A stretch of DNA of 64,000 bases from positions 1,279,001-1,343,000 of the forward strand of contig NZ_CP026363.1 of NCBI RefSeq assembly GCF_004117055.1, in the 5' to 3' direction. The position numbers and the translations under genes were made by a program. Shown in pieces: positions 8,515 through 16,520 of this stretch. A model generated the notes under the pieces. It ran no database searches. It saw only the letters and a program-made list of their open reading frames with translations, and was not told the origin of the DNA. Origin of the DNA: Brevibacillus agri (GTDB lineage Bacteria > Bacillota > Bacilli > Brevibacillales > Brevibacillaceae). How positions within the stretch are numbered: position 1 is the stretch's first letter; each line of letters opens with the position of its first letter.

Positions 8515-9140
8515 TGGCTACACATCATGCAAACGCAGTATTACCTGATGAACCGGAAAAAGCCACCCTTGAAGGCAAGAACAAGATTCTTGGCTTCTGG
8601 CTCTTCCTTGGCGGGGAGACAGTTCTTTTCGGTTCCTTGTTCGCAACATTCATCGCGCTCCGCGATCAAGTAAACGGCGGTCCTACATCGCAGCAACTGT
8701 TCGATATGCCGCTGGTTGCAGCCGCAACGCTGATCCTGCTTACCAGCTCGATGACAAGTGTTATGGCTACGCTCGCCCTGCACAAGAAAAACCTGAAGAT
8801 GATTCAGGTATGGCTGACCATCACTGTACTGCTCGGCCTCGGGTTCCTTGCGCTGGAGATTTACGAGTTCGTGCATTACGTGCATGAAGGCCACAAAATC
8901 TCGACGAGTGCATTCGGTTCCGCGTTCTATACGCTGGTTGGCTTCCACGGGGGCCACGTAGCGTTCGGGATTTTGTGGATCATCCTGTTGCAGTTGTCGG
9001 CAGTGAAAAAAGGTCTGACGGTAGTAACGGCTCCGAAGTTCTACCTGGCCTGCTTGTATTGGCACTTTATCGACGTAGTGTGGGTGTTCATCTTTACCGT
9101 TGTATATCTTATGGGTATGATCGGTGGAAAGGTGGGGTAA
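8514..9140 (+). CDS. ctaE: Cytochrome c oxidase subunit III
   Basis: The 208-residue product has five transmembrane segments and the short form of subunit III found in Bacillus (LGFWLFLGGETVLFGSLFAT, FHGGHVAFGILWII, YWHFIDVVWVFIFTVVY). The ATG overlaps the ctaD TAA by one base, indicating translational coupling. Confidence 0.96.
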   Translation: MATHHANAVLPDEPEKATLEGKNKILGFWLFLGGETVLFGSLFATFIALRDQVNGGPTSQQLFDMPLVAAATLILLTSSMTSVMATLALHKKNLKMIQVWLTITVLLGLGFLALEIYEFVHYVHEGHKISTSAFGSAFYTLVGFHGGHVAFGILWIILLQLSAVKKGLTVVTAPKFYLACLYWHFIDVVWVFIFTVVYLMGMIGGKVG

Positions 9141-9143
9141 TCT

Positions 9144-9461
9144 ATGGGAGCACATGCTCAAAATGAAGAGGTACGCAAGCCGAAAGTAAAACACGACAGT
9201 CCTAAACGACACGTAGTGGCTTTCATCGGATCTCTCGTATTGACCGCACTGGCATTTATTGCAGTAGCGTATGAAGTGGTTCCGGCAGGTTTCACCGTAC
9301 CGTTCATCGTCGTACTGGCCTTCGTTCAGGCGCTCTTCCAACTGTTTGTTTGGATGCACATGGACCAAAAAGGCCATGAGTTTGCACGAGTCAGCATTTT
9401 CGCCGGGTTGTTCTTTATTCTGGTTGCGATAATCGTCTTCGTTTACTGGGTGTGGATTTAG
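9144..9461 (+). CDS. ctaF: Cytochrome c oxidase subunit IV
   Basis: This 105-residue small subunit has three transmembrane segments (VAFIGSLVLTALAFIAVAYE, FIVVLAFVQALFQLFVWMHM, SIFAGLFFILVAIIVFVYWV), typical of CtaF/subunit IVB. It begins four bases after ctaE with GGAAAGGTGGGG as ribosome binding site. In B. subtilis ctaG normally follows. Here the operon ends at a terminator and 21 kb of catabolic genes intervene. Confidence 0.94.
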   Translation: MGAHAQNEEVRKPKVKHDSPKRHVVAFIGSLVLTALAFIAVAYEVVPAGFTVPFIVVLAFVQALFQLFVWMHMDQKGHEFARVSIFAGLFFILVAIIVFVYWVWI

Positions 9462-9477
9462 AACGCCAGGCGCGACA

Positions 9478-9511
9478 AAGAGGGCAGACGCCATGTCTGT
9501 CCTCTTTTTTT
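9478..9511 (+). terminator. Terminator of ctaCDEF
   Basis: AAGAGGGCAGAC (9478-9489) pairs with GTCTGTCCTCTT (9495-9506) with one G-T pair, followed by seven T. The T-run is also the start of the 36-base repeat. Confidence 0.9.
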
Positions 9512-9540
9512 ACAGATAAGAATGGATAAGGTTCTTATCC
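9505..9540 (+). repeat. 36-base direct repeat, left copy (ctaF side)
   Basis: It starts with seven T and ACA, followed by the inverted arms GATAAGAA and TTCTTATC around a nine-base loop. It matches 30441-30476 at 33 of 36 positions, and the preceding CTC is also shared. All three differences lie in the loop (GG for TT, G for A). It lies at the exact left edge of the phenylacetate block. Confidence 0.85.
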
Positions 9541-9728
9541 CGTATAGGGGCAACTAAGGCTGCGCCCATGGCTTGGCGCAGCCAAGTTTTCTGATCGGCT
9601 GTCGGAAGTCATTTCTGGCAGCCATTTTTTTGTACTATCGAAGCAAAACAAAGATAAGCATGATGATAGTAGCAGGTTTTGCACCAGAAGATTCCGGCGA
9701 CAGAGTTTTCTTGCTTTTTGAAAAATAC
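9541..9728. other. Noncoding stretch with two exclusive hairpins
   Basis: No convincing gene is seen. GGCTGCGCC (9558-9566) can pair with GGCGCAGCC (9575-9583). Alternatively CTTGGC (9572-9577) pairs with GCCAAG (9581-9586), which leads into TTTTCT. The two foldings share bases, so only one can form at a time. The short frame through 9573-9767 has no ribosome binding site. Confidence 0.4.
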
Positions 9729-9757
9729 TTGCACCTGTCGGAAAGGCTTTATATAAT
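9729..9757 (+). promoter_or_regulatory. Promoter of the EthD/PaaI/PaaK unit
   Basis: TTGCAC (9729-9734) and TATAAT (9752-9757) are separated by 17 bases. The operator-like motif at 9771-9805 begins just downstream of the expected start point. Confidence 0.8.
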
Positions 9758-9770
9758 AAAAATATAAACA

Positions 9771-9805
9771 TGCGTTAAAATAACGTTATATCATTATCTC
9801 GTCAC
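9771..9805 (+). promoter_or_regulatory. Shared CGTTA/TAACG operator, site A
   Basis: CGTTA-AAA-TAACG (9773-9785) with an overlapping second CGTTA and a downstream ATATCATT block. It is nearly identical to site B before paaX over about 35 bases and shares TAACGTTATA with site C before paaA. Its position just after a consensus promoter suggests a repressor site, most likely for the local PaaX. Confidence 0.65.
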
Positions 9806-9843
9806 ATGTTTTGTGAAATAAACTGATGAAAGCAGGGATCGTA

Positions 9844-10143
9844 ATGGTGAAATTGGTGGCAATTTATCGCAAGCCTGAAGATATCGAGGCTTTTGACAAG
9901 CACTATTTCGAAGTGCACGCTGCACTCGCAGAAAAAATGCCTGGCCTGGTCAAGATGGAAGTGAGCAAGGTTTACGGCACGCCAATGGGCGAGTCCGATC
10001 TGCACCTGATCGCAGAAATGTACTTTGAAACAAAAGAGGCTCTGTTGGAAGCGTTGTCATCTCCAGAGGGACGTGCAGCAGGAAAAGACTTGCGTGGATT
10101 TGCCGGCCAAGTGGTGTCCATGCATTTTGCTGAAGTGGTCTAA
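9844..10143 (+). CDS. EthD-family small protein
   Basis: A 99-residue ferredoxin-like-fold EthD/REDY-type protein: MVKLVAIYRKPEDIEAFDKH, then EVHAALAEKMPGL and a C-terminal LRGFAGQVVSMHFAEVV. Proteins of this family recur in phenylacetate and other aromatic degradation clusters, but their activity is unsettled. ATG 9844 is preferred over 9826 because it gives the usual MVKLxAxYRKP start and has AGCAGGG upstream. It is the first gene of the long paa unit and is three bases from the PaaI gene. Confidence 0.8.
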   Translation: MVKLVAIYRKPEDIEAFDKHYFEVHAALAEKMPGLVKMEVSKVYGTPMGESDLHLIAEMYFETKEALLEALSSPEGRAAGKDLRGFAGQVVSMHFAEVV

Positions 10144-10146
10144 TCG

Positions 10147-10608
10147 ATGAGCGGGAAAACATTTGTCGACGAGCGAGAGCTTCATCGCAAGCACTACGAT
10201 GAAATTTGCGAAAAGCTGAAGCAAGACCAATTTGCCCAATTTTTAGGCGTCAAGCTGATCGAGCTTGGGGAAGGGACGGCGACAGCGGAAGTGACCGTGG
10301 CCGAACACATGCTGAACGCACACGGCACAGCGCATGGCGCGATCATTTTCTCCCTGGCTGATTTTGTTTTCGCAGCAGCCTGTAATTCCTACGGCAAAAC
10401 ATCCGTGGCGTTGTCTATGAACATCGGATTTTTGGCCGCAGCCATGAAAGGAAACCGACTGGTGGCAACTGCCACGGAGGAGAAGAAGAACAACCGGACA
10501 GCCTGGTACCGCATCCGTGTAGAAACCGAGCATGGCCTGGTAGCGACATTGGACGCCCTGGCGTATCGGAAAAACGAATACTTCGTCGCGATTGACGAAC
10601 CGAAATAA
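10147..10608 (+). CDS. paaI: Hydroxyphenylacetyl-CoA thioesterase PaaI
   Basis: This 153-residue hotdog thioesterase carries the PaaI signature NAHGTAHGAIIFSLAD, with the conserved Asp of the active site. PaaI hydrolyses hydroxylated phenylacetyl-CoA esters and so rescues CoA when the pathway stalls. Its length agrees with PaaI (about 140-150). It sits directly behind the EthD gene in the paa unit. A second, shorter hotdog protein follows. Confidence 0.88.
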   Translation: MSGKTFVDERELHRKHYDEICEKLKQDQFAQFLGVKLIELGEGTATAEVTVAEHMLNAHGTAHGAIIFSLADFVFAAACNSYGKTSVALSMNIGFLAAAMKGNRLVATATEEKKNNRTAWYRIRVETEHGLVATLDALAYRKNEYFVAIDEPK

Positions 10609-10704
10609 ACCAAATGCGAAAATCAGACAGGGAAAGGAAGCCGAATGCGAGGAGCACAGGCTCCTTTCACTGTTTCACGAGGATACTAACACGGGGGCGA
10701 GAGG

Positions 10705-11094
10705 ATGACAGTGGAAATCCGCAATCGTTTTAACCACTACCTGGGCATAGAAGTCGTACATCGAGATGAACAGGGCTGCAAGGTAGCGCTGAAAATTCGC
10801 CCTGAGCTGTTCAATAGCATCGATGGCGTCGTGCATGGAGGCGTAACGGCGACACTGGCTGATGTAGCGATGGGACATGGAGCCGCTCCCCATGTAGACG
10901 GTGTGCAACAATGCGTCACGGTAGAGAGCAAGATTCAATATTTGTACCCTGCTCGCGGAGAGCGGCTGGAAGCCGAATCGCGCGTTTTGAAGCAGGGAAA
11001 AAGCCTGATTATTATGGAAGCGCGCGTGACCTGCGACGGGAAGCTGGTTGCTTTTGCGACAGGGACGTATGCGCGGGTCAACCCGAACCGCTAA
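10705..11094 (+). CDS. Second PaaI-like hotdog thioesterase
   Basis: A 129-residue hotdog-fold protein with FNSIDGVVHGGVTATLADVAMG, the PaaI/YdiI-type core. It is only distantly similar to its neighbour PaaI, so it is a family member rather than a recent duplicate. GGGGGCGAGAGG lies before the ATG. It probably hydrolyses an acyl-CoA intermediate of the pathway; the substrate is unknown. Confidence 0.85.
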   Translation: MTVEIRNRFNHYLGIEVVHRDEQGCKVALKIRPELFNSIDGVVHGGVTATLADVAMGHGAAPHVDGVQQCVTVESKIQYLYPARGERLEAESRVLKQGKSLIIMEARVTCDGKLVAFATGTYARVNPNR

Positions 11095-11134
11095 CCGCAC
11101 TGGAGGAAATGGCTGCACAAGGAGGACGCAGAGC

Positions 11135-11917
11135 ATGGAGGAAACCGTTCGCTTTGAACGAGACGGCCACGTGGCGATCATCACGCTGAACCGTCCGGAT
11201 GAGCTGAATGCACTGAACTACGATACGCTGGAACGTCTGGGTGACCTGATCGAGCAGGTGCGGCTGGAGTCAAAAGACATCCGCGTCCTGCTGATAAAAG
11301 GCGAAGGCCGGGCGTTTTGCGCAGGGGCCGATTTGAAAGAACGCCGCACGTTAAACGAGCAGCAAGTACGGCGCAACGTCCGCAAAATTCGCGATGTGTT
11401 CACCGCGTTGGAGCGGCTGCCACAGCCGACGATTGCGCTGATTAACGGCTTTGCCTTTGGCGGAGGCTTCGAGCTGGCGCTTGCCTGCGACTTCCGCTAC
11501 GCACTGGAAGACGCCAAGATGGGGCTGACTGAAGTGAGCCTGGGCATCATTCCAGGGGCAGGGGGGACGCAGCGTTTGTCCCGGCTGATCGGTCCGGCCA
11601 AAGCGAAAGAGCTGATTTTGACGGCACGCCGCATTCAGGCGACGGAAGCCAACCGCTTAGGAATCGTGAATGGGACAGCCCGCGATCAGGAAGAATTGCA
11701 TGCGCTGGCAATGGGACTGGCCCATGAAATTCTCGGCAACGCGCCGCTCGCCGTCTATCAGGCAAAAGCCGCCATCGACCGCGGCAGCAGCGTCGATTTG
11801 CAAACAGGGCTGGATGTAGAAACGATGTGCTACGAGGTCATTATTCCAACCAAAGACCGTCTGGAGGCGCTGGAAGCGTTCCGCGAAAAGCGCAAACCTG
11901 TATTCAAGGGCGAATAA
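11135..11917 (+). CDS. Enoyl-CoA hydratase/isomerase family protein
   Basis: The 260-residue crotonase has HVAIITLNRPDELNAL, the oxyanion-hole segments GRAFCAGADLKERR and GFAFGGGFELALACD, and GIIPGAGGTQRLSRLIG with the catalytic Glu region. ATG 11135 follows AAGGAGGA at a good distance; the upstream extension to 11048 overlaps the previous gene and is rejected. It is one of three crotonases in this unit. It may act on 2,3-dehydroadipyl-CoA or provide the ring-opening hydratase step that a PaaZ fusion supplies elsewhere. That assignment is a guess. Confidence 0.85.
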   Translation: MEETVRFERDGHVAIITLNRPDELNALNYDTLERLGDLIEQVRLESKDIRVLLIKGEGRAFCAGADLKERRTLNEQQVRRNVRKIRDVFTALERLPQPTIALINGFAFGGGFELALACDFRYALEDAKMGLTEVSLGIIPGAGGTQRLSRLIGPAKAKELILTARRIQATEANRLGIVNGTARDQEELHALAMGLAHEILGNAPLAVYQAKAAIDRGSSVDLQTGLDVETMCYEVIIPTKDRLEALEAFREKRKPVFKGE

Positions 11918-11963
11918 GCAGCAAGCATGCAAAGACATAACGTAATGGAATGAGGGAAACGGC

Positions 11964-13292
11964 ATGATCTTTAATACGGAAATGGAAACGCTGTCAAGAG
12001 AAAAAATGACTCAACTCCAACTGGAGCGCTTGAAGGAAACGGCCGCACGCGTCTACGAACGAGTGCCGTTTCATAAAAAAGCGTTCGACGAAGCAGGGGT
12101 AAAACCGGAAGACATCCAGTCCATCGAAGACATCCGCAAGCTGCCGTTCATGAAAAAGACAGACCTGCGGGAAAACTACCCATTCAAGCTGTTTGCGGTA
12201 GACATGAACGAAGTCGCCCGCATCCACGGCTCGTCGGGGACAAAAGGCAAACCGACCGTTGTCGGCTACACGAAAAAAGACCTGGAAAACTGGGCGGAAA
12301 TCGTGGCCCGCGCGATCTGCTGTGCCGGCGGCCAGCCAGGGGACATTTTCCACAATGCGTACGGCTACGGCCTGTTCACAGGAGGGCTTGGCCTGCATAA
12401 TGGCATCGAGTATCTCGGCGCAGTAGCGGTTCCTGTATCCGGCGGCAACACTTCCCGCCAGATCACGCTGATCGAGGACTTCCAGCCGCGCGGAATCGCA
12501 GCGACGCCTTCCTACGTGCTCAACATCGTCGAGGAAATGAAAAAACAAGGCATCAACCCGCGGGAAACCAGCGTCAAATACGGAATTTTCGGGGCGGAAC
12601 CGTGGTCCGAGGAAATGCGCGTACAGCTTGAAGAAGCGCTCGATATTAAAGCGGTGGACATTTACGGCTTGAGCGAAGTCATGGGGCCAGGCGTATCCAT
12701 CGAGTGCCACGAAGCGCAGGATGGACTGCACATCGCAGAAGACCATTTCTACGCCGAAATTATTGATCCGAATACAGGCGAAGTGCTGCCTTACGGACAG
12801 GAAGGCGAACTTGTTTTCACCTCTTTGACCAAAGAAGCGTTCCCGGTGATCCGCTATCGCACAGGAGACATCGCTTCGCTCAATCCGGAGCCCTGTAAGT
12901 GTGGCCGCACGACCATGCGCATGTCGCGGATCAAAGGGCGCGTAGACGATATGTTGATTATTCGCGGCGTCAACGTATTCCCGACAGAGATCGAGTCTGT
13001 TTTGCTGACTTTCAACCAACTGGCACCGCACTATCAAGTTGTGATCGAACGCGACGGAGCGCTTGATCGGTTTGAAGTCCACTGCGAGCTGACACAGGAG
13101 TACGCCAGCGAGATCAGCGGAAATGAAAGCGCTGCTTTGTCGCATCTTGTAAAAGAGATTGGGCACATGATTAAAAATACGTTGGGCGTATCCGTCGTGC
13201 TGCGCATTCAACCGCCGAATTCCTTGACGCGCAGCGAAGGAAAAGCAATCCGCATCGTAGACAATCGGGGCAAGGCTCAGGCTGCGATTTAG
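11964..13292 (+). CDS. paaK: Phenylacetate-CoA ligase
   Basis: The 442-residue AMP-forming ligase activates phenylacetate to phenylacetyl-CoA, the first committed step. Visible motifs are the nucleotide-binding SSGTKGKPTVVGYTKKD near residue 93, YGLSEVMGPGVSIEC, YRTGDIASLNPEPCKCGR and the C-terminal MLIIRGVNVFPTEIE. The length matches PaaK. TGAGGGAAACGGC precedes the ATG. It lies between two crotonase genes in the paa unit. Confidence 0.95.
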   Translation: MIFNTEMETLSREKMTQLQLERLKETAARVYERVPFHKKAFDEAGVKPEDIQSIEDIRKLPFMKKTDLRENYPFKLFAVDMNEVARIHGSSGTKGKPTVVGYTKKDLENWAEIVARAICCAGGQPGDIFHNAYGYGLFTGGLGLHNGIEYLGAVAVPVSGGNTSRQITLIEDFQPRGIAATPSYVLNIVEEMKKQGINPRETSVKYGIFGAEPWSEEMRVQLEEALDIKAVDIYGLSEVMGPGVSIECHEAQDGLHIAEDHFYAEIIDPNTGEVLPYGQEGELVFTSLTKEAFPVIRYRTGDIASLNPEPCKCGRTTMRMSRIKGRVDDMLIIRGVNVFPTEIESVLLTFNQLAPHYQVVIERDGALDRFEVHCELTQEYASEISGNESAALSHLVKEIGHMIKNTLGVSVVLRIQPPNSLTRSEGKAIRIVDNRGKAQAAI

Positions 13293-13340
13293 CTTGCGAT
13301 TGTCGGATCGACTACCTGCGAAAAAGGGTGTGAAAAGCGC

Positions 13341-14114
13341 ATGGCTTACGAATATATCCTAACAGCCAGCGAGGATGGAATCGGGATTATTACGTTGAAT
13401 CGACCGAAGATTCTCAACGCACTGAATTTGCAATTAGTGGATGAGCTGGTTGCCGAGCTGGAGCGGATGGACCGGGACCCGGACATTCGCGCGATCATTT
13501 TGACGGGCAATGACAAGGCATTTGCAGCCGGAGCCGACATCAACGAGATGGCCGAGGCGTCCGCGATCGAGATCATGAAGCGGGACCAATTCGCCGTCTG
13601 GGATCGGATGTCGCTCATTTCCAAGCCGATTATCGGCGCAGTCAGCGGCTTCGTGCTCGGCGGCGGCTGCGAGCTGATGATGAACTGCGATATCGTCATC
13701 GCTTCGGAAACAGCCGTGATCGGGCAGCCGGAGATCAAGCTGGGCGTCATGCCGGGGGCAGGCGGCACGCAGCGGCTGACCCGCGCGGTCGGCTTGCGCA
13801 AGGCGATGGAAATGCTGCTCACGGGCGAGCCGATCTCGGCGAAGGAGGCGCTGCGTTACGGGCTGGTCAATCGGGTCGTGCCGGTAGAGGCGTACTTTCA
13901 GGAGGCCCGCAAGCTGGCGAAGCAAATCGCCGCACAGCCGCCGCTCGCCGTGCAGATGATTAAAAAAGCGGTCCACAAAGCAGACGATTTGCCGCTGGGA
14001 GAAGGCATGGATTACGAGCGAAACGGCTTCTATCTGCTGCTCGCCAGCGAGGATCGCAAGGAAGGCATGCAAGCTTTCCTGGAAAAGCGCAAACCCCGGT
14101 TTACGGGTAAATAG
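13341..14114 (+). CDS. paaF: 2,3-dehydroadipyl-CoA hydratase (PaaF-type)
   Basis: This 257-residue crotonase matches PaaF in pattern: GFVLGGGCELMMNCDIVIA, GQPEIKLGVMPGAGGTQRLT with the catalytic Glu, and GLVNRVVP. PaaF hydrates 2,3-dehydroadipyl-CoA to 3-hydroxyadipyl-CoA in lower phenylacetate beta-oxidation. It is nine bases before paaG. The split of roles between this gene and the crotonase at 11135 is inferred from motif similarity. Confidence 0.85.
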   Translation: MAYEYILTASEDGIGIITLNRPKILNALNLQLVDELVAELERMDRDPDIRAIILTGNDKAFAAGADINEMAEASAIEIMKRDQFAVWDRMSLISKPIIGAVSGFVLGGGCELMMNCDIVIASETAVIGQPEIKLGVMPGAGGTQRLTRAVGLRKAMEMLLTGEPISAKEALRYGLVNRVVPVEAYFQEARKLAKQIAAQPPLAVQMIKKAVHKADDLPLGEGMDYERNGFYLLLASEDRKEGMQAFLEKRKPRFTGK

Positions 14115-14123
14115 GAGGCGGCC

Positions 14124-14900
14124 ATGTACGAAACCATTCTTTATGAAGTAGCGGAAGGCGTAGCAGTCGTGACCTTGAACCGGCCGGACAAATTCAACGC
14201 TTTTACCGAGGTCATGCACAAGGAAATCGTTGCGGCGCTCAAAGAGGCGCAAAAGGATGACGCTGTGCGCTGCATTCTCCTGACGGGAGCGGGGCGGGCG
14301 TTCAATGCCGGACAGGACCTTGGCGAAGTATCGGGCGAAGACATCGACTTTGGCGGATTTTTGCGCAAGCGCTACAATCCGATGATCCTCCAGTTGCAAA
14401 AGACGGAAAAGCCGATTGTCGCGGCCGTAAACGGCGTGGCGGCAGGAGCAGGCATGAGCCTGGCGCTCGCCTGCGACATTCGCCTGGCATCGGAAAAGGC
14501 GTCTTTTGTCAACGCATTTGTCAGCATCGGGCTTGTGCCCGATTCGGGGGGCTGCTACTTCCTGCCGCGCATCGTCGGCATCGGCAAGGCGCTGGAGTTG
14601 GCGATGACTGGAGAAAAAGTATCGGCAGAGGAAGCGCTGCGCATCGGACTCGTGAACAAGGTGTATCCGGCGGAGAGCTTCATGGAAGAAGCGGTAGCCT
14701 ATGCGGAAAAACTCGCTGCCCTCCCGACGCGAGGCATTGGCCTCATCAAGCGCACGATGTACAAAGGGCTTGAAATGGGACTGGAAGAGACGTTGGACTA
14801 CGAGGCGTATGCACAGGAGGTCGCAGGCAGCACAGCGGACCACAAGGAAGGGGTCGCGGCCTTCATGGAAAAGCGCGCTCCCCGTTTTACCGGCCGTTAG
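14124..14900 (+). CDS. paaG: Ring-1,2-epoxyphenylacetyl-CoA isomerase
   Basis: The 258-residue crotonase-fold PaaG converts ring-1,2-epoxyphenylacetyl-CoA to oxepin-CoA. It has GRAFNAGQDLGEV and SIGLVPDSGGCYFLPRIVG, where the PaaG-typical DSGG replaces the GAGG of hydratases; the Asp is the PaaG catalytic residue. The start is ATG 14124 behind ATAGGAGGCGGCC. Confidence 0.93.
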   Translation: MYETILYEVAEGVAVVTLNRPDKFNAFTEVMHKEIVAALKEAQKDDAVRCILLTGAGRAFNAGQDLGEVSGEDIDFGGFLRKRYNPMILQLQKTEKPIVAAVNGVAAGAGMSLALACDIRLASEKASFVNAFVSIGLVPDSGGCYFLPRIVGIGKALELAMTGEKVSAEEALRIGLVNKVYPAESFMEEAVAYAEKLAALPTRGIGLIKRTMYKGLEMGLEETLDYEAYAQEVAGSTADHKEGVAAFMEKRAPRFTGR

Positions 14901-14923
14901 GAGCGAAGGGAGGCACAAGTCTA

Positions 14924-15781
14924 GTGAATACAAAAACAGTGGGCGTCATCGGTGCGGGAACGATGGGAGCGGGCATCGCTCTCGTCTGTATCCGCAAAGG
15001 GCATCAGGTAGTGCTGTTGGACGCCAATCAGGCGGTTTTGGACAAAGCACTCGCCTATTTGCAATCCATTTTGGGCAAGGACGTGGAAAAAGGCAAAATC
15101 AGCGAGCAGGAGCGGGCAGACACACTGGCCCGGGCAAAGCTTGTATCGGATATGGAGCAGTTGGCGCAGTGCGACATCGTCATCGAAGCAGTGCCGGAGC
15201 GCCTCGACCTGAAAAAAAGCATTTTCAGCGAGCTGAGCCGGATTTGCCGGGCAGATGCGCTGTTGCTCACCAATACTTCCTCCATTTCCATCACGCAAAT
15301 TGCCGGAGGGCTTCCCCATCCCGAGCGCATTCTCGGGTTTCATTTTTTCAACCCGGCGCCCGTCATGCCGCTGGTGGAAGTCATTCGCGGCAAAAAATCG
15401 AGCGAGGAAAACGTGCAGGCAGCGTATCGCTTCGCAACGGAGCTGGGCAAAGTGCCCGTGCTGGTGACGGATACGCCCGGCTTCATCGTCAATCGCATCG
15501 CGCGTCCGTACTACAACGAGGCGCTGCGCATCTTGGGCGACCATGTCGCAGAGGTAGAGCAGGTCGACCGGATCATGAAGCGCGCAGGCGGGTTCAAAAT
15601 GGGACCGTTTGAGCTGCAAGACATGATCGGCATCGACATCAATTTTGCCACGACCGAATCGGTCTATACCGACTTCTTCCATGAAGGACGATTTAAGCCC
15701 AGCCGGATTCAGCAGCGGATGGTGCAGGCCGGCAGCCTGGGCAGAAAGACGGGGGAAGGCTTCTATGACTATGACAAATAA
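14924..15781 (+). CDS. paaH: 3-hydroxyacyl-CoA dehydrogenase (PaaH-type)
   Basis: The 285-residue NAD-dependent enzyme has the Rossmann motif GAGTMGAG near residues 8-15, the catalytic His in FHFFNPAPVMPLVEV, the DTPGFIVNRIARPYYNEALR hinge and a C-terminal 3HCDH domain. In the pathway it oxidises 3-hydroxyadipyl-CoA to 3-oxoadipyl-CoA. The GTG start follows GAAGGGAGG. Its end overlaps the next gene by 17 bases. Confidence 0.92.
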   Translation: MNTKTVGVIGAGTMGAGIALVCIRKGHQVVLLDANQAVLDKALAYLQSILGKDVEKGKISEQERADTLARAKLVSDMEQLAQCDIVIEAVPERLDLKKSIFSELSRICRADALLLTNTSSISITQIAGGLPHPERILGFHFFNPAPVMPLVEVIRGKKSSEENVQAAYRFATELGKVPVLVTDTPGFIVNRIARPYYNEALRILGDHVAEVEQVDRIMKRAGGFKMGPFELQDMIGIDINFATTESVYTDFFHEGRFKPSRIQQRMVQAGSLGRKTGEGFYDYDK

Positions 15782-16520
15782 GGCGGTCGTGCTCGCGGGT
15801 ACAAGTCCGCTTTTTGCAGAGCTTCAACAGCTTTTTACAGAAAAAGGATACCAGGTGCTCTCTGTGGCGGAAGCGGCGGCAGAACCTGCGGCGGTTTCGC
15901 TCGCGGTAGAGGTGAGCAACCTCGACTTGCAGCAAAAGGGAGAGCTGATTCGCGCGCTGGACAGCCTGCTTGCCCCGGCAGTGCCGATCCTCACGACCTC
16001 GCTTGCGATCACGGCGACAGAAGTAGCTTCCTGGGCGCAGCATCCAAAGCGGGTGTGCGGGTTCGGGACGCTCGTGCCGCTCGCGGAGCGGGAGCTGATC
16101 GAGATCGCGCCTGCCCTGCAAACAGCGCCAGCGACGATTCAAGCGGCCGAAGTCTTTTTCCAGTCGCTCGGCAAAGAGACGGAAATCGTCGCGGACGAGG
16201 TGGGACTGGTTTTCCCGCGCATTCTCTCCCTGATTATTAACGAGGCGGCGTTCACGCTGATGGAGAAGGCGGCGACGGCCAGCGATATCGACATCGCGAT
16301 GAAAAAAGGCACCAACTATCCGTACGGACCGCTGGAATGGGCGGACCGCATCGGGCTGGACGAGATTTTTGCCATTGTCAGAGGCTTGCAGCGCGATCTG
16401 GCGGAGGAGCGTTACCGCCCGGCACCACTGCTCAGAAAGCTCGTGCTGGCAGGACGCGTCGGCGTGCGCAGCGGACAGGGCTTTTATACCTATGAGAGCA
16501 AAGTGGGTGTGAAGGCATGA
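15765..16520 (+). CDS. Degenerate 3-hydroxyacyl-CoA dehydrogenase paralog
   Basis: This 251-residue protein has the 3HCDH C-terminal domain (LSLIINEAAFTLMEKAATAS, then KKGTNYPYGPLEWADRIGLD) and ends GVRSGQGFYTYES, like PaaH-type enzymes. Its N-terminal half has lost the key residues: the GxGxxG loop is AGTSPLF, and the segment where PaaH has catalytic HFFNPA reads GFGTLVPLAE. It may therefore be a non-catalytic partner or may bind another ligand. Two ATGs (15765, 15771) follow GGGGGAAGG inside the end of paaH. Its stop overlaps the next ATG by four bases, so all three are translationally coupled. Confidence 0.85.
   Translation: MTMTNKAVVLAGTSPLFAELQQLFTEKGYQVLSVAEAAAEPAAVSLAVEVSNLDLQQKGELIRALDSLLAPAVPILTTSLAITATEVASWAQHPKRVCGFGTLVPLAERELIEIAPALQTAPATIQAAEVFFQSLGKETEIVADEVGLVFPRILSLIINEAAFTLMEKAATASDIDIAMKKGTNYPYGPLEWADRIGLDEIFAIVRGLQRDLAEERYRPAPLLRKLVLAGRVGVRSGQGFYTYESKVGVKA

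Noticed and set aside
9573-9767. 64-codon forward frame before the EthD gene
   Set aside because: No ribosome binding site, and it covers the promoter at 9729-9757.
14701-15612. 303-codon forward frame between paaG and paaH
   Set aside because: An off-frame reading of both crotonase and dehydrogenase genes; composition is Arg/Ser/Gly-rich shadow.
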